Shown in pieces: positions 41,201 to 56,200 of a DNA stretch of 60,000 bases. Made by a program: the position numbers and the translations under genes. Every line of letters begins with the position of its first letter. The stretch's first letter is position 1. The notes beneath the pieces were generated by a model, which was not told where the DNA came from, did no database searches, and was given only the letters and a program-made list of their open reading frames with translations. The DNA comes from Liolophura sinensis (Eukaryota; Mollusca; Polyplacophora; Chitonida; Chitonidae). The DNA lies in contig NC_088303.1 of the NCBI RefSeq assembly GCF_032854445.1, positions 8,379,501-8,439,500 on the forward strand, written 5' to 3'.

Positions 41201-44200
41201 TTGGACCGAAAGTTGCTCTTTCATATGTGAAAAGGTTGAGGAATTTGGGTAAAGTCCTTGTCTGGTAGGCGTGAAGTTTTGTTGTCATTCTGTCAATTGT
41301 TCAGGATCAGTCATTTGGACTAAACACCTGCCCCAGGGCTTAGATCATCTGCTTTATTGCTGGGAATCTTGGGTTTAAGTGCGAAGTGGAGCATCCCTAA
41401 AACTTCAAGTTACACTTCTCTGTAATTCGAGTTTGGCTCATGTGTGTATTTGTCTTCTCGGTGACTCTGGTGGACTCCATGTTAGGCATTCAACTAAAGC
41501 AATGGTAAAAATTCAGTATGATTAGGACGGACTTGTTACTCATTTAAAGCCCAAAACCAAAAATCTGGTATATGTTTGGCAAATTAGTTGATGTTAATAT
41601 TCAGAAAGTGATGTTAGTAACAGTACCATGGTATAATTATTACCCCCATCACTTTTAAACTCTACAGTTGGCCACCTGTAATTTCGTTAATCAAATTCGT
41701 TCGATGTCTAAATAAAAGAAATAAAGTGAGCAGCCAAGATGAAATATTTGGACTACATGTAATTTTCATGTAAATGTAACATGTACTATGTCATGTGCGT
41801 TCATTTTTACAGATCCGTTCATGGCCCTGCAGACTGACCTGTTTGCTGTCCACCCTGACTTCATTAACACACCTGATAATGTGGTCAACTCCCAGGTGAA
41901 ACGGCTACTCCAGGAACTAGGGGTCAAAGATCTGTCACCTGTAGAGGTCATAGGTCATCACATCATGCCAGTTCTTAAGTCACCGGCTTGGGAGGTAAAG
42001 AATCAGATTTTACTCATAACAGAATTTGCTCCAGGTATTTGTGTACCTTGGATACGCCGCCAGAGGGTCCCTCATGCCTCTGAAGATTTGGTGATAATAA
42101 GTAGCCCATGATGTTCTCGCTGCTCAATCTAATGTGGATTGATAACCACTTCATTACCACCAATATGGTGTTCTTATCTGTACATCACATGTGAGAAAGT
42201 TTGCCAATGATTTGCCAAACGCTGGTTGTAGGCAGGCACTGGCCTTAATATAGGTGAAAAATTCTTGTTCAGTACACGACGGTCTGAATAATTAAATCAT
42301 ACCTTCCCATTCACTTAAAGATACTCCCTTGCCCCAAGATTAGATCATTTATGGTAATATTTTCCAGACTTTCTGTTATTCTTGCATCAGTATCTAAGAC
42401 ATGGTGCTTGCTTTATTTTAAAAATCATCAGTTCATACCCCAATCTACTCACCCAATTATCATGAAACTTTGTGAACAGTTAACGCTTAACATCCAGCCA
42501 TGTAATATTGTAATATTCGGAAGATTTCACTTTTATAGAAGTTTACTGCTTGAAATGATATGACATTATTTATACACTTCACCAGACCTGTAAGGTGAGG
42601 GTGTTGCAAATTCATCATTTACGCATACTATTCACCTTAATTACAGGCTAATCAGGAACTGTGACATAACCTTATTTTTCTTTGACCTGCTGGCACATTT
42701 TTTTTAGTGCACAGCTCACCCAACTTGTAACAGAGGAAATATTATAAATTCGGGAGTGTACATGTATAACAATTACCTTATTAAAATGTGCAGTTGGGGA
42801 CCTGTGTGGCTCAGTTGGTTAGCGCGCTAGTGCAGCGTAATGACCCAGGAGTCTCTCACCAATGCGGTCGTTGTGAGCTGAAGTCCAGCTCATGCTGGCT
42901 TCCTCTCCGGCCGTACGTGGGAAGGTCTGCTTGCAACCTGCGGATGGTTGTGGGTTTCCCCCTGGCTCTGCCCAATGCTGGCTGCTGTGGTATAAGTGAA
43001 ATATTCTTGAGCACGGGGTAAAACACCAATCAAATAAATAAATAAATAAAATGTGCAGTTTAAGTAAAACTATGCATATTGATTAATTCATTGGACTGAT
43101 TTATGGCAAGTTGCAGGGAGTAGGTAAAAATGTCAAATTTTATGGTCTGCTCTAATATACATGCACCACTAGTAGTGACAGAGAAGGCAGGGAAGGGATT
43201 TGTATTGTTTACTGATACCTTGTGTTAATCAGATTGGTACTTTACATAAGGTAATGTCTACCCTTGACAATGTATGTCTCATTTATATCTCGCAAATAAT
43301 AGAAGTGATTCTATTCTTTTTTCCAGCAAAAGTCTAAAGATTTGCTGATCTGTTACGTCGTATACATCAAGCAAGAAATGGAGAAAAATCCAAACATTGT
43401 GAACTGGAATGAGCTAAGAGATGCAGTGAAGATTGTGACAAGCCATGGCATCAAAAACCCATTTGCTGATGCCATCCATTTTCCTCCGCAGTACGGAAAT
43501 AAGATTTCCCTGAGGGATGCCCTGCCAGGTGGGTGTGCAGCGGGAATTATGAACCCCAAAACATTGGCCACACACGTATGATTGCATGGAAGCACAGGTG
43601 TCGGCAGACTAGCCTGGCTAATCACATTGAGATTTTCATCATTATTGTCATGTAATCTGTTGAGTGAATTTATGATCTGTCTTTCCTGAAAATTTTAAGC
43701 ACCCATAAGTGGCTGCTTTTAAGAATTTTATACCATGCGGATTGGTATCTGTAGGGAATAACTGTATTCTTCTAAAGTTTGACCCAGCCAGATGCACTTT
43801 CAAAAGCACATAATGGTGTTAAAATGATACTTTTGATTCTTCTGATCTGAAATTTAATTCAACTTTACAAAGAACTATTACTCCACAGTTTGAGGTGCGT
43901 AAATCAATCAGATTCAAGCAAAATGGGTCACTTGAAAAAAGCTCGGCTTTAGGTGAAATAAAGTATGAAAGCAAATGGGTTTGAATCCAACCAAATGGGT
44001 TGGAATCCAACCAGATGGGTTTGAATCCAACCAGATGGGTTTGAATCCAACCAAATGGGTTTGAATCCAAGCAAGGACCTGGAGGTAACCTTGTGAATAA
44101 ACAACTGGAGGTGTGGTTGTAACATTATATCGTTTGGGCCAATTCCTATCCTTAAATCTCACTGTACCTGAAATCCATCGAACATGTATTCTTTGAAGAA

Positions 44201-47200
44201 ATACATGTACTTGGCATTGGATTACTGTGAAGTTTTGTACCCCTCCCCCTGGCCTATTATGAGATGGAGTGGGGGGGGGGTGGAGTTTATATTGGCAGTC
44301 TGACCTCAGTTTGTCCGTTTTAAGTTGTCAATGCAACTCCTCCCACAGTGTGTAACTTCAAATTGCCATGTGAAGATAAAAAAGATGTGAAGATAGAAAA
44401 ATGGTATGATTTTCAGGGTGCTAATTAAGAGGTGTACACACCGGGGTAATTATAGATTAAGTCATAAAATCGCTTCAGGAAAAGCACTCAGTGGGCACGA
44501 CCAGTGCTTGGATTTGTCAATGCTTCGCAGGGCTTTTCAATACATAATCCCAGCAGGTCTTCACGGCACAACATCTCCCGACCAGGGCTCCATGGCAGAC
44601 AAGATAGGAAGGCCTTCCAACTTTAGTGGGTTTTTTTTTAACTAGTGAACTAGCTGAAATAATAATTTTTGAAATGCAGTTTACATACTAAGATGGCAAA
44701 CAGATTGTGTCTAGGGCACATTTAGTATGAAAATAAAAACATTGGCATCCTCCTTTAGTGAAAGGAGTTACACTGGAGAGCACTTGATAATAAGTGCAGG
44801 GGAGTGATTCTTGTTTTCTTCCTTCCCTTGACCACACAGCAGTCTGTTAATATGGTTTACTGTTTTCTTTCCCTCCAGGCTATGACTGGGTGTTCCTGGA
44901 CCCTGTCTACCTTAATTTTGCGCACGGAGCCTCAGACTTGCAGAGCTGGCGTGAATTTTTCACAAAACTAGGAGTGGTGGATTTCCTGTCCGTTAAGCCA
45001 CGCAAGATACACCTCACTGCAGAGAATATTGTGAGTTATTTGGGATTCTAGCTTTTTATCAGGAGTCTCATTTGTCTTTTGGCAAAGTATTTTGGTACCT
45101 TTTTGCATGTTTTCTACAGATTAAATTGTAGTGAGCTTTTCTTCCAAAGGGCAAAGTGGTGTGTTGTTTATTAGTTCAAGCATACCAGTTTCCTCTCTTA
45201 AAATTATGCATGGCAGTATTAAAACAACTATCAAGTAAATTAACAAAAATGACATTGGAGATGTATTTCATTTGTTTGTTTTCATATTTTTTGCCACGTA
45301 ATTAAAATTTTTGATTTATTTATTGATTTATTTATTTATGTTGTACTGAAGAATATTTCACTTGTTTGACGACTGTCAGCATTATGGAGGAACAAAACCA
45401 CGGTCTTCCCTTGTATGGCCGGAGAGGAAGCCAGCATACTGTAAATTACTGAATTCCCGATTTCTGTACCTGTATTTACCTGTACACTTGTCATTAACAT
45501 CTGACTGGTTGAAATTTGAAGAGTGAGGTGTAGTTAGAAGCCATGATGTACTGTAAGTGAACATGACCTTAAACAGCACTGAAATTTCAGTTGTGTCTGG
45601 CAGCAGAGTGGAATCCTTTTCATCTAGATTATGGTACACTAAGCTAGAAGTACAGCTACTGCCTGATACTATAGGCAGATCCAAGCTCTTACAAAACGTT
45701 TTTCTCATTTTACCTATCCTCCACTGTTTGATATGTTCAGCACATTAATATGGTGATAATTTAGTAAAATAACCTGTAAAATGACCGTCATCAGCCTGGC
45801 TGGCAGCCGTCAAGTGGCTGTTCTTCTGTCATAGAGGTCAGTGTGACTGTCATCTGCTTGGCTGGCAGCCGTCAAGTGGCTGTTCTTCTGTCATAGAGGT
45901 CAGTGTGACTGTCATCTGCTTGGCTGGCAGCCATCAGTTGGCTGTTCTTCTGTCATAGAGGTCAGTGTGACTGTCATCTGCTTGGCTAGCAGCCGTCAGT
46001 TGGCTGTTCTTCTGTCATAGAGGTCAGTGTGACTGTCATCTGCTTGGCTAGCAGCTGTCAGTTGGCTGTTCTTCTGTCATAGAGGTCAGTGTGACTGTCA
46101 TCTACTTGGCTGGCAGCTGTCAGTTGGCTGTTCTCCTGTCATAGAGGTCAGTGTGACAGTCATCAACCTAGCTGGCAGCCATCAGTTGGCTGTTCTTCTG
46201 TCCATGTCTTTGTGAACACACTATCTCTTGAACGCTTGTCATGCTTGTAGCCACGTCTATCAAAGTTACATCACATGTACACTTAGGCATTGCAAAGAAC
46301 CCTGGCCGGTTCATTTTTTGTGACCTTGTCCACTTTTGTTAAAATTATTGAGCAATAACTACTACAGAAGCCAAAGAGCTTCTGCTTGAGGGGTAATTAA
46401 TGCATTGCCTTAGTATTTTTGGCAGATGCACATAAGGGGGTGGGAAATACGGCAAACGTTGGTAGAATTCGTCATTTGATGCCACTGTGAAACTTGTATA
46501 TGTATGTACATGTATATCAGATTCACTGGCATGTTTGCTCTCTGAATTTCACCCTGTCTGCATTGCATTCAGTTTTGTTCTTTGTGTTGCAGTGTATATT
46601 TTGATTTATTTGTTTTGTTTTTTCACTTTATTATAGCTGTCATGTTGTAGAATCTGCTTGAACTGAAAAGATATCTTACTGTATCAGTTTGTTGTTCATG
46701 GTTACACAGGGTTCCAGCCCATGGTCTCCTCTCAAGGAAACATGGCCTCCCTTGCCTGATGGATATGTAGTCAGTGATTACTGCTGTGAAGAGTTCCATA
46801 AGCTGCTAATGGAAAATGTGCAACCAGAGAGCATTGTTTCTCAGATGAAAGCCTTGGCAACATTGCTGGATCAAGAATGGGACAGATATTACTCTCAGTA
46901 CCAAATTGCATCCGTCTCCAACACATCTGGTGAGAGGCTTTTTGACACAGAGTCCTCGTTCAGCATCCATCTGCATGCCACGTCTTGGTTTCCTTGTCTC
47001 CTGATAAAACCAGTTGTCAAAGACAATGCCTTTGTTGGATTGGAGGAAAACTTGATGATTTCTCAGCCATTTTTATTGTACAACAGCGTTCCAGAAATCA
47101 AAACTCTTCTCAGCCACACAGTACCATACATGGCTGTGGGCTTGGCAGGTAACAGTTCATTTGGAAAATTCTTGAAAGTTCGGGCATCAGTGGATACAAA

Positions 47201-50200
47201 AACAGTCCTAGGTTCTCTGGTATCCTGGGCCAAACGAGAGGACCACAAAGAACCTGCTGTGTTCTGTACAACTATTAAGCACATCAAAACTGTTTACCAG
47301 TTTTTGTTTGACCGTTTATCGGCAAAAGAAGCGCAGGACTTGCTACATGAACATCCAGTGATATTCGTTCCAGTTGAGGACAATGCGGGCATTGAACAGA
47401 TTGTAGCTGGTCACATGGTTAAGAGAGATGACGTGTGGTGGGAGGATCCGACGGGACTGTTCTCCAAACATAAAGCCAGCCTGAAAGAATATCACGCTGA
47501 TATATCTTGCAAGCGAACTATTCGGGCCATTTATGCTGACATGGAGGAATTCTTCACAGGCAGGTATGGTCGAATTCAACTTCGCCCATCCATGACTGAG
47601 TACGCCAAACTTTGGATCCATATCGCCAGTACAGAGATTTTATCTCGGGAAAACCATACTCATCACGATGTTTTGTGCCTTATGGCACAGATTGGAAATT
47701 GTTTACTGCAGGAAGATTCTGGTAACGCAACTAACAAACTGCTTCTTGAAGAGGAAAAAAAACAATTGAAAAATCTGATTTCAAACGAAAAGATCTTCCC
47801 ATCAAAACGGAACATTTGGGTCAGCCTGTCCCAACACCCAATGATCCCAGACGACCGGCAACTGGAACTGATGTTTGAGGAGAATAAAGTTGTACATTTC
47901 CTAAACCTGGAAGAAGCAGTTAATACAACCGACAGGAGAAGAAGGAGAGGAGGTAATAACTGGGAATGTTGATGATGTGAGGCTGTAGGTTCAGTAGATG
48001 GAGGGAAGGGGGATCAGGGTAGTGTAGCATTTGATAAAGCTAAGGTACATGGCAATAAAAAAGAGATTAGAACAGACAAAAGCACAGACCAATTCAGAAC
48101 AGACAAATTCAGAACGGACAAATTCAGAACGGACAAATTCAGAACAGACAAATTGGGAATGTTTGTGATGTGATTTCATGAGTAAAACATGCTCTAGACA
48201 TTTATATAGAGGAAAAATGTTTGGCCATGTACAGATAGTTCAGTGAGTCTAAAGGCTACACACTATTTTTCACCTAATGATAAGCATGAGCAGATGTTAC
48301 AACCACAACTACTTTCCTTTTTTTCTGTCTTTGTTTGATTTGAGTTTTATGCCATTCTCAGGAATATTTCAGATTCATGTATATGAGCCATCCTTACGGT
48401 AGGAGGAGACTGGCATGGAAACCCAACAACTGTATATTCAGTACTCACTATATACATGGTGATCATTATATGCCCTTTTATTATGTCTTATTTTGATAGT
48501 GTAATATATGTTCTTTTCCTCTGTGGTGTGGTTGTCAAGGCCACATTGCATTGCCCTGATTGCTGAATACTAGTTTGGCCAGGCCATATAACTGTGGGCA
48601 TTTGTCTGTCTGCTTGTCTGTCTGTCCATACAGACCATACTGACCAAAGACGAAGCGAAGCAATAAAGCCGTTGTTATTGTTGTGTGGTGTTGCACCTCT
48701 GAGCTCCAGTGTGGACAGGATGGAGGTAACAGAGTTATCGCAGCCTTGTCCAGTGCTGATGATGTACATGCATAAAGTAGTCCCCTTCCTTCAGCAGTAT
48801 CTCTACAACCACTTTCCTGATGTTTACCAAAGACTGATTACTGCCAACATGGCTGCCAGGCTACTCACCATGTCTTTTATGCAGGTTGGTTGCAATGGTT
48901 GATGAATTGTTATTGGGCCTCAGATTACTCCTTTTCATTGATAGTTTATTATTTACTTATTTGATTATTGTTTCATGCTGTACTCAAGAATTTTTCACAA
49001 CTGCAGTCAGCACTGGGATGAAGTCAAGCACCAGGGGCTCATGTAATTTTACCCAGGACTATCCACAGCTAGCTGGCAGACTTTCCCATGCACGACTATA
49101 GATGCCAGTATAAGCCAGCATGAGCTGGTCTTGAACTCACAATGACCGCATTGAGTGGCTGCCGAGTCATTATGCTACGTTTAATAGCATACTACTCAGC
49201 CACAGATGGTAATGGATGTGCCCCAAATACAATATGCCCGTCTTAGCTGTCTGAAATGACTGACATTTTTCACTGTATTGGCTTTGTGCCTTTAAGTTTG
49301 GGATTCACCCAAATTACATGTACCGTACAGATATACACAAATTAGCATGACCGGAAGCTGTTATACATGTGAGATTTTTCTGAAATGGAAGGTGACAATA
49401 GATCTGTAACTAAGCAGGAACAACATGTGGAAGTATATCTACCAGGTAATGATCTGTTGAACCGAAACATTTACATGAAGGTACAAAATATTCTGTACAG
49501 GCAGAATTATGTATTTATTTATTGGATTGGTATTTTATTCTCATGAACATTTCATTTATACCACAATGGCCAGCAGTGGGGTGGGACGAAACCTGGCAGG
49601 GCCTGGGAAACCCACGACCTGAATATGCATTATTCCTATTCCTAGGTGTATAAATGGTTGTCGTGAGAACATTTTGATTTATACAATATCTATCTCGTCC
49701 TCATCTGTAGGTTGGCACACTAGAGGTTGTGTACTCATTGAGACATAGCCCCGAAACCATTAAGAGGAATAAAGAGGCCTGCACGTATGACCAAGAGAAC
49801 AACACATTCTTCTTTCATAAGGAACATGTCAACAAGTACCCGGATATCAACCGGGAAATTGCCAAGTGTTTCAGCGACAATGATGCACAGTGTATGAAAG
49901 ATTTGAGGTCAGTTTGTGTATTAAACTTTGTTTAACCCTAGTTTTATTTCCAGGAAGATCCCTGCCATGTAAAATTTGCTTTTCTTATAAATCCTTATGG
50001 AGAATCAAACCTGGTCTCCTCTTCCCAGTTGCACTGTTGTCATTTATATGTTAGTGTAGAGTACCCATCATGCAACCTGGTCTCCTTATCCCAGTTCCAC
50101 TGCTGTCATTTATATGTAAGTGTAGAGTACCCATCATGCAACCTGGTCTCCTTATCCCGGTTCCCGTGCTGTCATTTATATGTAAACGTACAATATCCAT

Positions 50201-53200
50201 CGCTCAACCTGGTCTCCTTATCCCGGTTGCACTGCTGTCATTTATATGTTAGTGTAGAGTACCCATCATGCAACCTGGTCTCCTTAACCCAGTTCCACTG
50301 CTGTCATTTATATGTAAGTGTAGAATACCCATCATGCAACCTGGTCTCCTTATCCCGGTTCCCGTGCTGTCATTTATATGTAAACGTACAATATCCATCA
50401 CTCAACCTGGTCTCCTCATCCCAGTTGCACTGTTGTCATTTATATGTTAGTGTAGAGTACCCATCATGCAACCTGGTCTCCTCATCCCAGTTGCACTGTT
50501 GTCATTTATATGTTAGTGTAGAATACCCATCACGTAACCTGGTCTCCTTATCCCAGTTCCACTGCTGTCATTTATATGTTAGTGTAGAGTACCCATCATG
50601 CAACCTGGTCTCCTTATCCCAGTTCCACTGCTGTCATTTATATTAAATGTACAATATCCATCGCTCAACCTGGTCTCCTCATCCCAGTTCTAACGGTATC
50701 ATTTATGTGTAAGTGGAGTATCTTACCCTGTGAAAGATAAAATACATCAGGTCTGCGTGCTCCACAAAAGTTGTAAATGGTAATCTTTTGTTGTAATTCT
50801 GATATTAACTTTACAAACCATTTGTCGGCCTGTCACAAATTATTTTGTCTGACTTTCTTTCAACAATTACTTTTCCAGATTTCCTTTCAAAATGGTTCGT
50901 TGTATTGTGTTGAAACATAGTATCAATGAAGGCCCAAGTGATAAATATCTTTCTTGGAAATTAGACATACTGGAAGAATATTTCTTCCACTTCTTGAACT
51001 GTTGATAAAGTAGGCCTACTATTTCATTCACAAGGAACTTCAGCGACCCTGTTTAAAATAGCCTGCCAGGGTATTCCTTGTTCAGGGCTCAACCTGTGGA
51101 GGGGTTGTGCTGGTCTCACTAAATCTGACCCTGTTAAATGTTTTCAAAATTACAACAGGATTGGTATACAACTAGATTCATGCTCAGTTGTGAAACAAAT
51201 GGAAATAAATCTAAGCACCAATGAGGCTGATCTAGGCATTCAACTGCCCCTGGATTCCCTCGGTTTGATTACAGCGTTAGAATAACTTTACTGTATTATA
51301 TAAAAGAAAACAGAAAAAACATCTCTTGTATGTAAGAAAGACAAAGGAGCAAAATTTAAATTCTTCAGTTCTAATAAATTCAGAAAAAAAATGATATTAT
51401 AAGATTTAATTAATTTTAAGTTTTGTCCGATGAGATGCAGTCTTTTCATTCCCATAAACCTTCGGCATCCCTAATGAATTTAGCACTGTCTGATATTTGT
51501 TATTTAGAAACTGCTGACTAAATGCTAAGTTGAACAACAAAAATGTATTTGTATAATTTGAAGAGAGTGACTAAATAGGGACTATTGGGGAAATGATTGC
51601 GGTTTGGGCCGAGATGATATGCTACTGTTAAGAGTAGGTATACTGGTGGTATGTGACGTAATTTTTGATACTCTTGTTAAACATTATATTGTAAATCAAC
51701 TGAATTTACATCTGTGATGGTCCATAAATGATACAGACCTGTCCTACAACACTGTATGAATACCGTTCTAAGATGAACAGAACGGTCAGAATCAGACAAA
51801 ACATGCAACTTTGTAACATGCAAAATTTCCCTTCATTCACAGTGACAAAATTCTAGGCGTTCTTGCTCTGCTCTGGACTTTGACATGGCTATAATCCTTA
51901 CGGTTTGAACTGGTAGGGAACATGTATTACAATGGCAACACTTCCCATATGCATGTTCACATAGTTTCTTGTTAAGCATGACAAATTTAGTAACAACTTC
52001 ATAAGGGAATTTCTTTTACTTCAGAGGTTTCCTTGCTGAGCTGACCTCGATATTTCAGACCTCTGGTGATGTTCAGGAGTTGCTAGATCGTCATGATCTG
52101 ATGTCTGTTCCATTGGAGGATGCGCCATGGCATGTTGCCAAGCCTGAGATTCAGATGGCACCTCAGCCCGTGAAAGAAGAGGTCAAAGGTACATGCGCTG
52201 TAGGAAACTTTATTCATAGCTTTGTTATTGAGGTGAGGGTTCAAAACCCAACCTTGCTCAGGGAATTTGTAGCACCCCTGCTCTTACTGCTTGTGTGGCC
52301 TTGGCATGTAACTTGAGCCTCTGAACATGTATGTGTACATGTTTTATTTGAAGTGGATTTCTCAGTGATGTATTGAGCTGAAGGATTTTGGTGTAACATA
52401 GTATCTGTAGTTTTTCAGGCGATCAGATTTTATTACATTAAATGTACATTATGTTACAGTGTTATATCTGAGCCAACCTGTGAATGGTTGTGGGTTTCTT
52501 CCAGGCTCAGCTCGGTTCCCTGCCACCATAATGCTGGCCGCCATCACATAAGTGAAATATTCTTGAAGTCGGCGTAGGAGCCTATGGTGTCTTATTGTCT
52601 TACATGTACATTCAGACCGTGATGCTTGTCTGTCCACAAGTTTCCAAGTTGAGCCAGCCTGAGATTACATTTATGTTACATGTACCATTTACCGTTTTGT
52701 GTTGAATCATGTACGTACATGTGACTTGTCAGGATGTTCTTTATTCTAGTTCACAAAGTTTAGCGACTGTTTGTTACCTTCTGTGAAATGTTTTGCAGAA
52801 TCTAAACCAGAGAAAGAAGGCTCAGCTTCAAATGATGATGAACTAAGAGCTTGGCCACCAAGATCTTCATTGGTTTCAAAGGAGGCCACAAGCACTGTGA
52901 AGAAAGGTCAGTTACCCTAATTCCTCGATCTTTTCTCATATGACAGACAAACTTTCAGTGCAATATATGCACATTTTTGAATTTATTTTTAATTTGGAGA
53001 CAAAACTACATTGGTTGGATTGGCCAGTTTTAGGGCTTCACAAAAGTATAACTTTATCAGTCAAGAGAATAATGCCTTCAGAATATCCTTGAATAAACAG
53101 CTTGCAAACATATGAAAAGGTTGAAGAATTACAGTATATGAAGTGTAACAGTAGGTAAAAAGGTACTATGAAACAAAAAGAATAATTTTAAGAAAAATGA

Positions 53201-56200
53201 AAAGAGAGATGGTGAAAAAAAATGAGAAAAAAAGTATTTCATTTTTGGGTCATATTTTAGGTTTCTTAATAACCCCTCTATTTTATGCATATTTTTCATC
53301 CCTGATGAACATTAAGAGAATTCAGGACCAGCTTTAGCACCCCAATTCAGGTTCTCCCCCCAACAAAGTTATTTGAAAGCTTTCCCCATTGAGATCACCA
53401 CAACAGGCTACTTGATTTCCGGACTGATTTCGGCGGCCCTAAGAAAACTTAAGTCTACATCCATTTGATGCACCAAAAAGAATGCTGAAAAGCTTTTTTT
53501 GTACTTTCCTATGTTAGACCACATCACATACTTCGTATTAAGAAATAAAAAAACTATCATTTCATGTATCCTTTAAGTAATACTACAGCAGTACTTCAGT
53601 TCTCAAAGAGTCAAAGTTGCGGTTCATGCTCATTTTTTGTTCAGGTCATTTCATTTTGATAACTTTTCTGGCTAAACAGAATGAAACGCAGCCTTTTGTA
53701 TGACATTGTCACACAATGATCGTAAGACATATTACTTCACAAATCTACAGATTCCCTGCTCTTAAGAAACATGTGAAGAGCTGGACATGATACATGTTGG
53801 CAGCAAATTTACTGTACCAAAATAAATCAAAATCGAGGAACACCTACTGCATTCACATAGTGGTGAAAAAAAAAATATGACAACATGTACCTAATTCTTC
53901 TAATTTTTGTGACACCTGATCTGCCAACATACATGTATATGTAGCAGAAATATTTAGTTTCTTTTTTTTTTTCTCACATTGTTAGTCCATTTAATGAACA
54001 GCATACATGTATTTACAGGCATACCTTTACTTTTCGAAAACACTAGGAGAGAATCGTAATTGTTTGCTTTCAGCGCTACTAAAATTTGTCCTAAAAAATA
54101 GGAGAATTAGTGTATATATGACAGATGATCATCTGGTAAAGCCCTCAATATTTGGTTAATGTTTTTTCTGTATACAACATTCTGTTTACATCACAGTAGT
54201 GAATACCACAATGCCATTTTTTCTGCTTATGCATAACATCTATACAGTAGTCAACTTTTTTTCTGCTAGCCTTATGCTGACCTGTAGTCGCCGAAAAGTG
54301 GTATTTGATGGGACAGATATCCATTCCACTAATCAACTTTAGGAAGGTCAGTGTGACTTTAGTCAGTGTTTTTCACCTTATGTTTCCAGGGTCCACAGAT
54401 CGTCCGACTTCCAAAGTTTGGCCCCCACCCAAACCACCAAGTTACATGGAGACTCGAGAACTTCCACCCAGATTCCAGAACTTACCACCCATGGATGGAG
54501 TTGAAAATGGTACGATATCAATGTTCAGTGGCAAGCCATTATGGCAGACGCAGCCACTTGTATGATTTTGACGTATTTTGAACTCCACAGATGTAGAAAA
54601 TATGATTTTACCCCAAAGATGTAGAAAATATGCTTAGCCGCCATACATGGAGGGAAATAAAATCAAGTCCGATTTCATTTTTTATTTTTCTGCAAGTCCA
54701 TTTTAGTATCTGATCCACTATTTTAGTATTCCCGTTACAGTGAAGATGCAGTAGGACCCACCGACTTGTGAATTAATATGGCTTAAATGTCGGTCATCAA
54801 GGTTTTCTGGAGAGCAACTTGTTTATTCTGTCTTTATTTCCACAATTGTCGTTGAGCATGCTTTTCCCCAACAAAAATTCTTGAACAAATGTGCTTTAAT
54901 TCTCAGAATTGTTTCTGCCAGCCTTGTACACTGTTCAAGTTACTTCAACTCAATGAACTCAAGATTGATAGTGTCACAATTATTTAAAGTGACATTTGTG
55001 CAAATTCTTTTTACACTACAGAAAGCAACCCGTCGAAATAAGCCTCAGAAAGTATACAGAACAGAGGGAAGATTATACATTATACATGCTTAAACATGCT
55101 GAAGAATCGCTAATTCTGCGTCATTATCTTTAAATACACAAGCATGGACAAGAACATGCAGAATTTTCCTCTCAGTGACCCAAACTAAGATACAAAACAT
55201 GTCTTCTGTTTCCCTCCATGGCACCTTACTCTGGTTTTTTTGAAATTCCTAACATCTCAGTTTTAGTGACACAAGTATAACGGTTAAGTAAAATTTTAGT
55301 TTGTTTAGGTGTTTCTGTTTGAAATAATTTCAAAGGCTTATAGTGTTAAAATATATGTGCCACACTGGTTGTCGCAGTATTGTACACATAAAGTCTAATT
55401 TGTATATGTACACATTTTTGTACACCTTACATTCACTAACTGTAGGCAGGTCTCTTACAGGGTGTGTTGGGGACTCAGTTTGTAAAGAAGCTTTTTTCTG
55501 AGTTTATGTTTTCAATATATGTCTGGTTTATCGCTTGCTCTCTGTGATTAGTGTTTGTGGGCTCATGTTGTTGGACAGGGTAGGCGCAATTCTCCCGGTA
55601 TCTCAGAATGTGTCCCATTCCAATAAGCTATGGTCTTTATAGCTGTCTCTTGATTGATGTTTATATGCAGAAGATACAGTGTGATTCATGTCAGCCGTGT
55701 AGGTGAAGGAGACGTGGTAGAGCCTGCAGGAAAATTGGTAGTGCCTGCAGGTATCTTGGTAGAGCCTGCAGGAAACTTGGTAGAGCCTGCAGGAAACTTT
55801 GTAGAGCCTGACAGAAACTTCGTAGAGCCTGAAGGAGATTTGGTAGAGCCTGGTAGATCCTGAAGGATACTTGGTAGAACTTGAAAGAGACTTCATAGAG
55901 CTTGAGTACAACTTCGTCAAGCCTGAAAAGTAAACTTCATATAGCCTTAGGACAGCATGTTAGAACCTGAAAAGTAATCTTGTTACAGCCTGAGGGCAAC
56001 TTGGTAGAGCCTGATGGAAACTTGGTAGAGCTTGTTAGAGCACGATAACAACTCAGTAGACCCTTTGAGAAACTTGATAGAGCATTAAAGAAACTAGACA
56101 GATCCCGAAGGAGACTGAGGGCAACTTGGTAGAACCCAAAGAAAACTTGAGGGCAACATGGTAGAGCCTGCAAGGTAAACTTCAGAGAGCCATGGGGCAA

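Noticed and set aside
50029-50646. 205-codon Cys/His/Ser-rich open frame
   Set aside because: Product of the 66-bp intronic array; no sign of coding.
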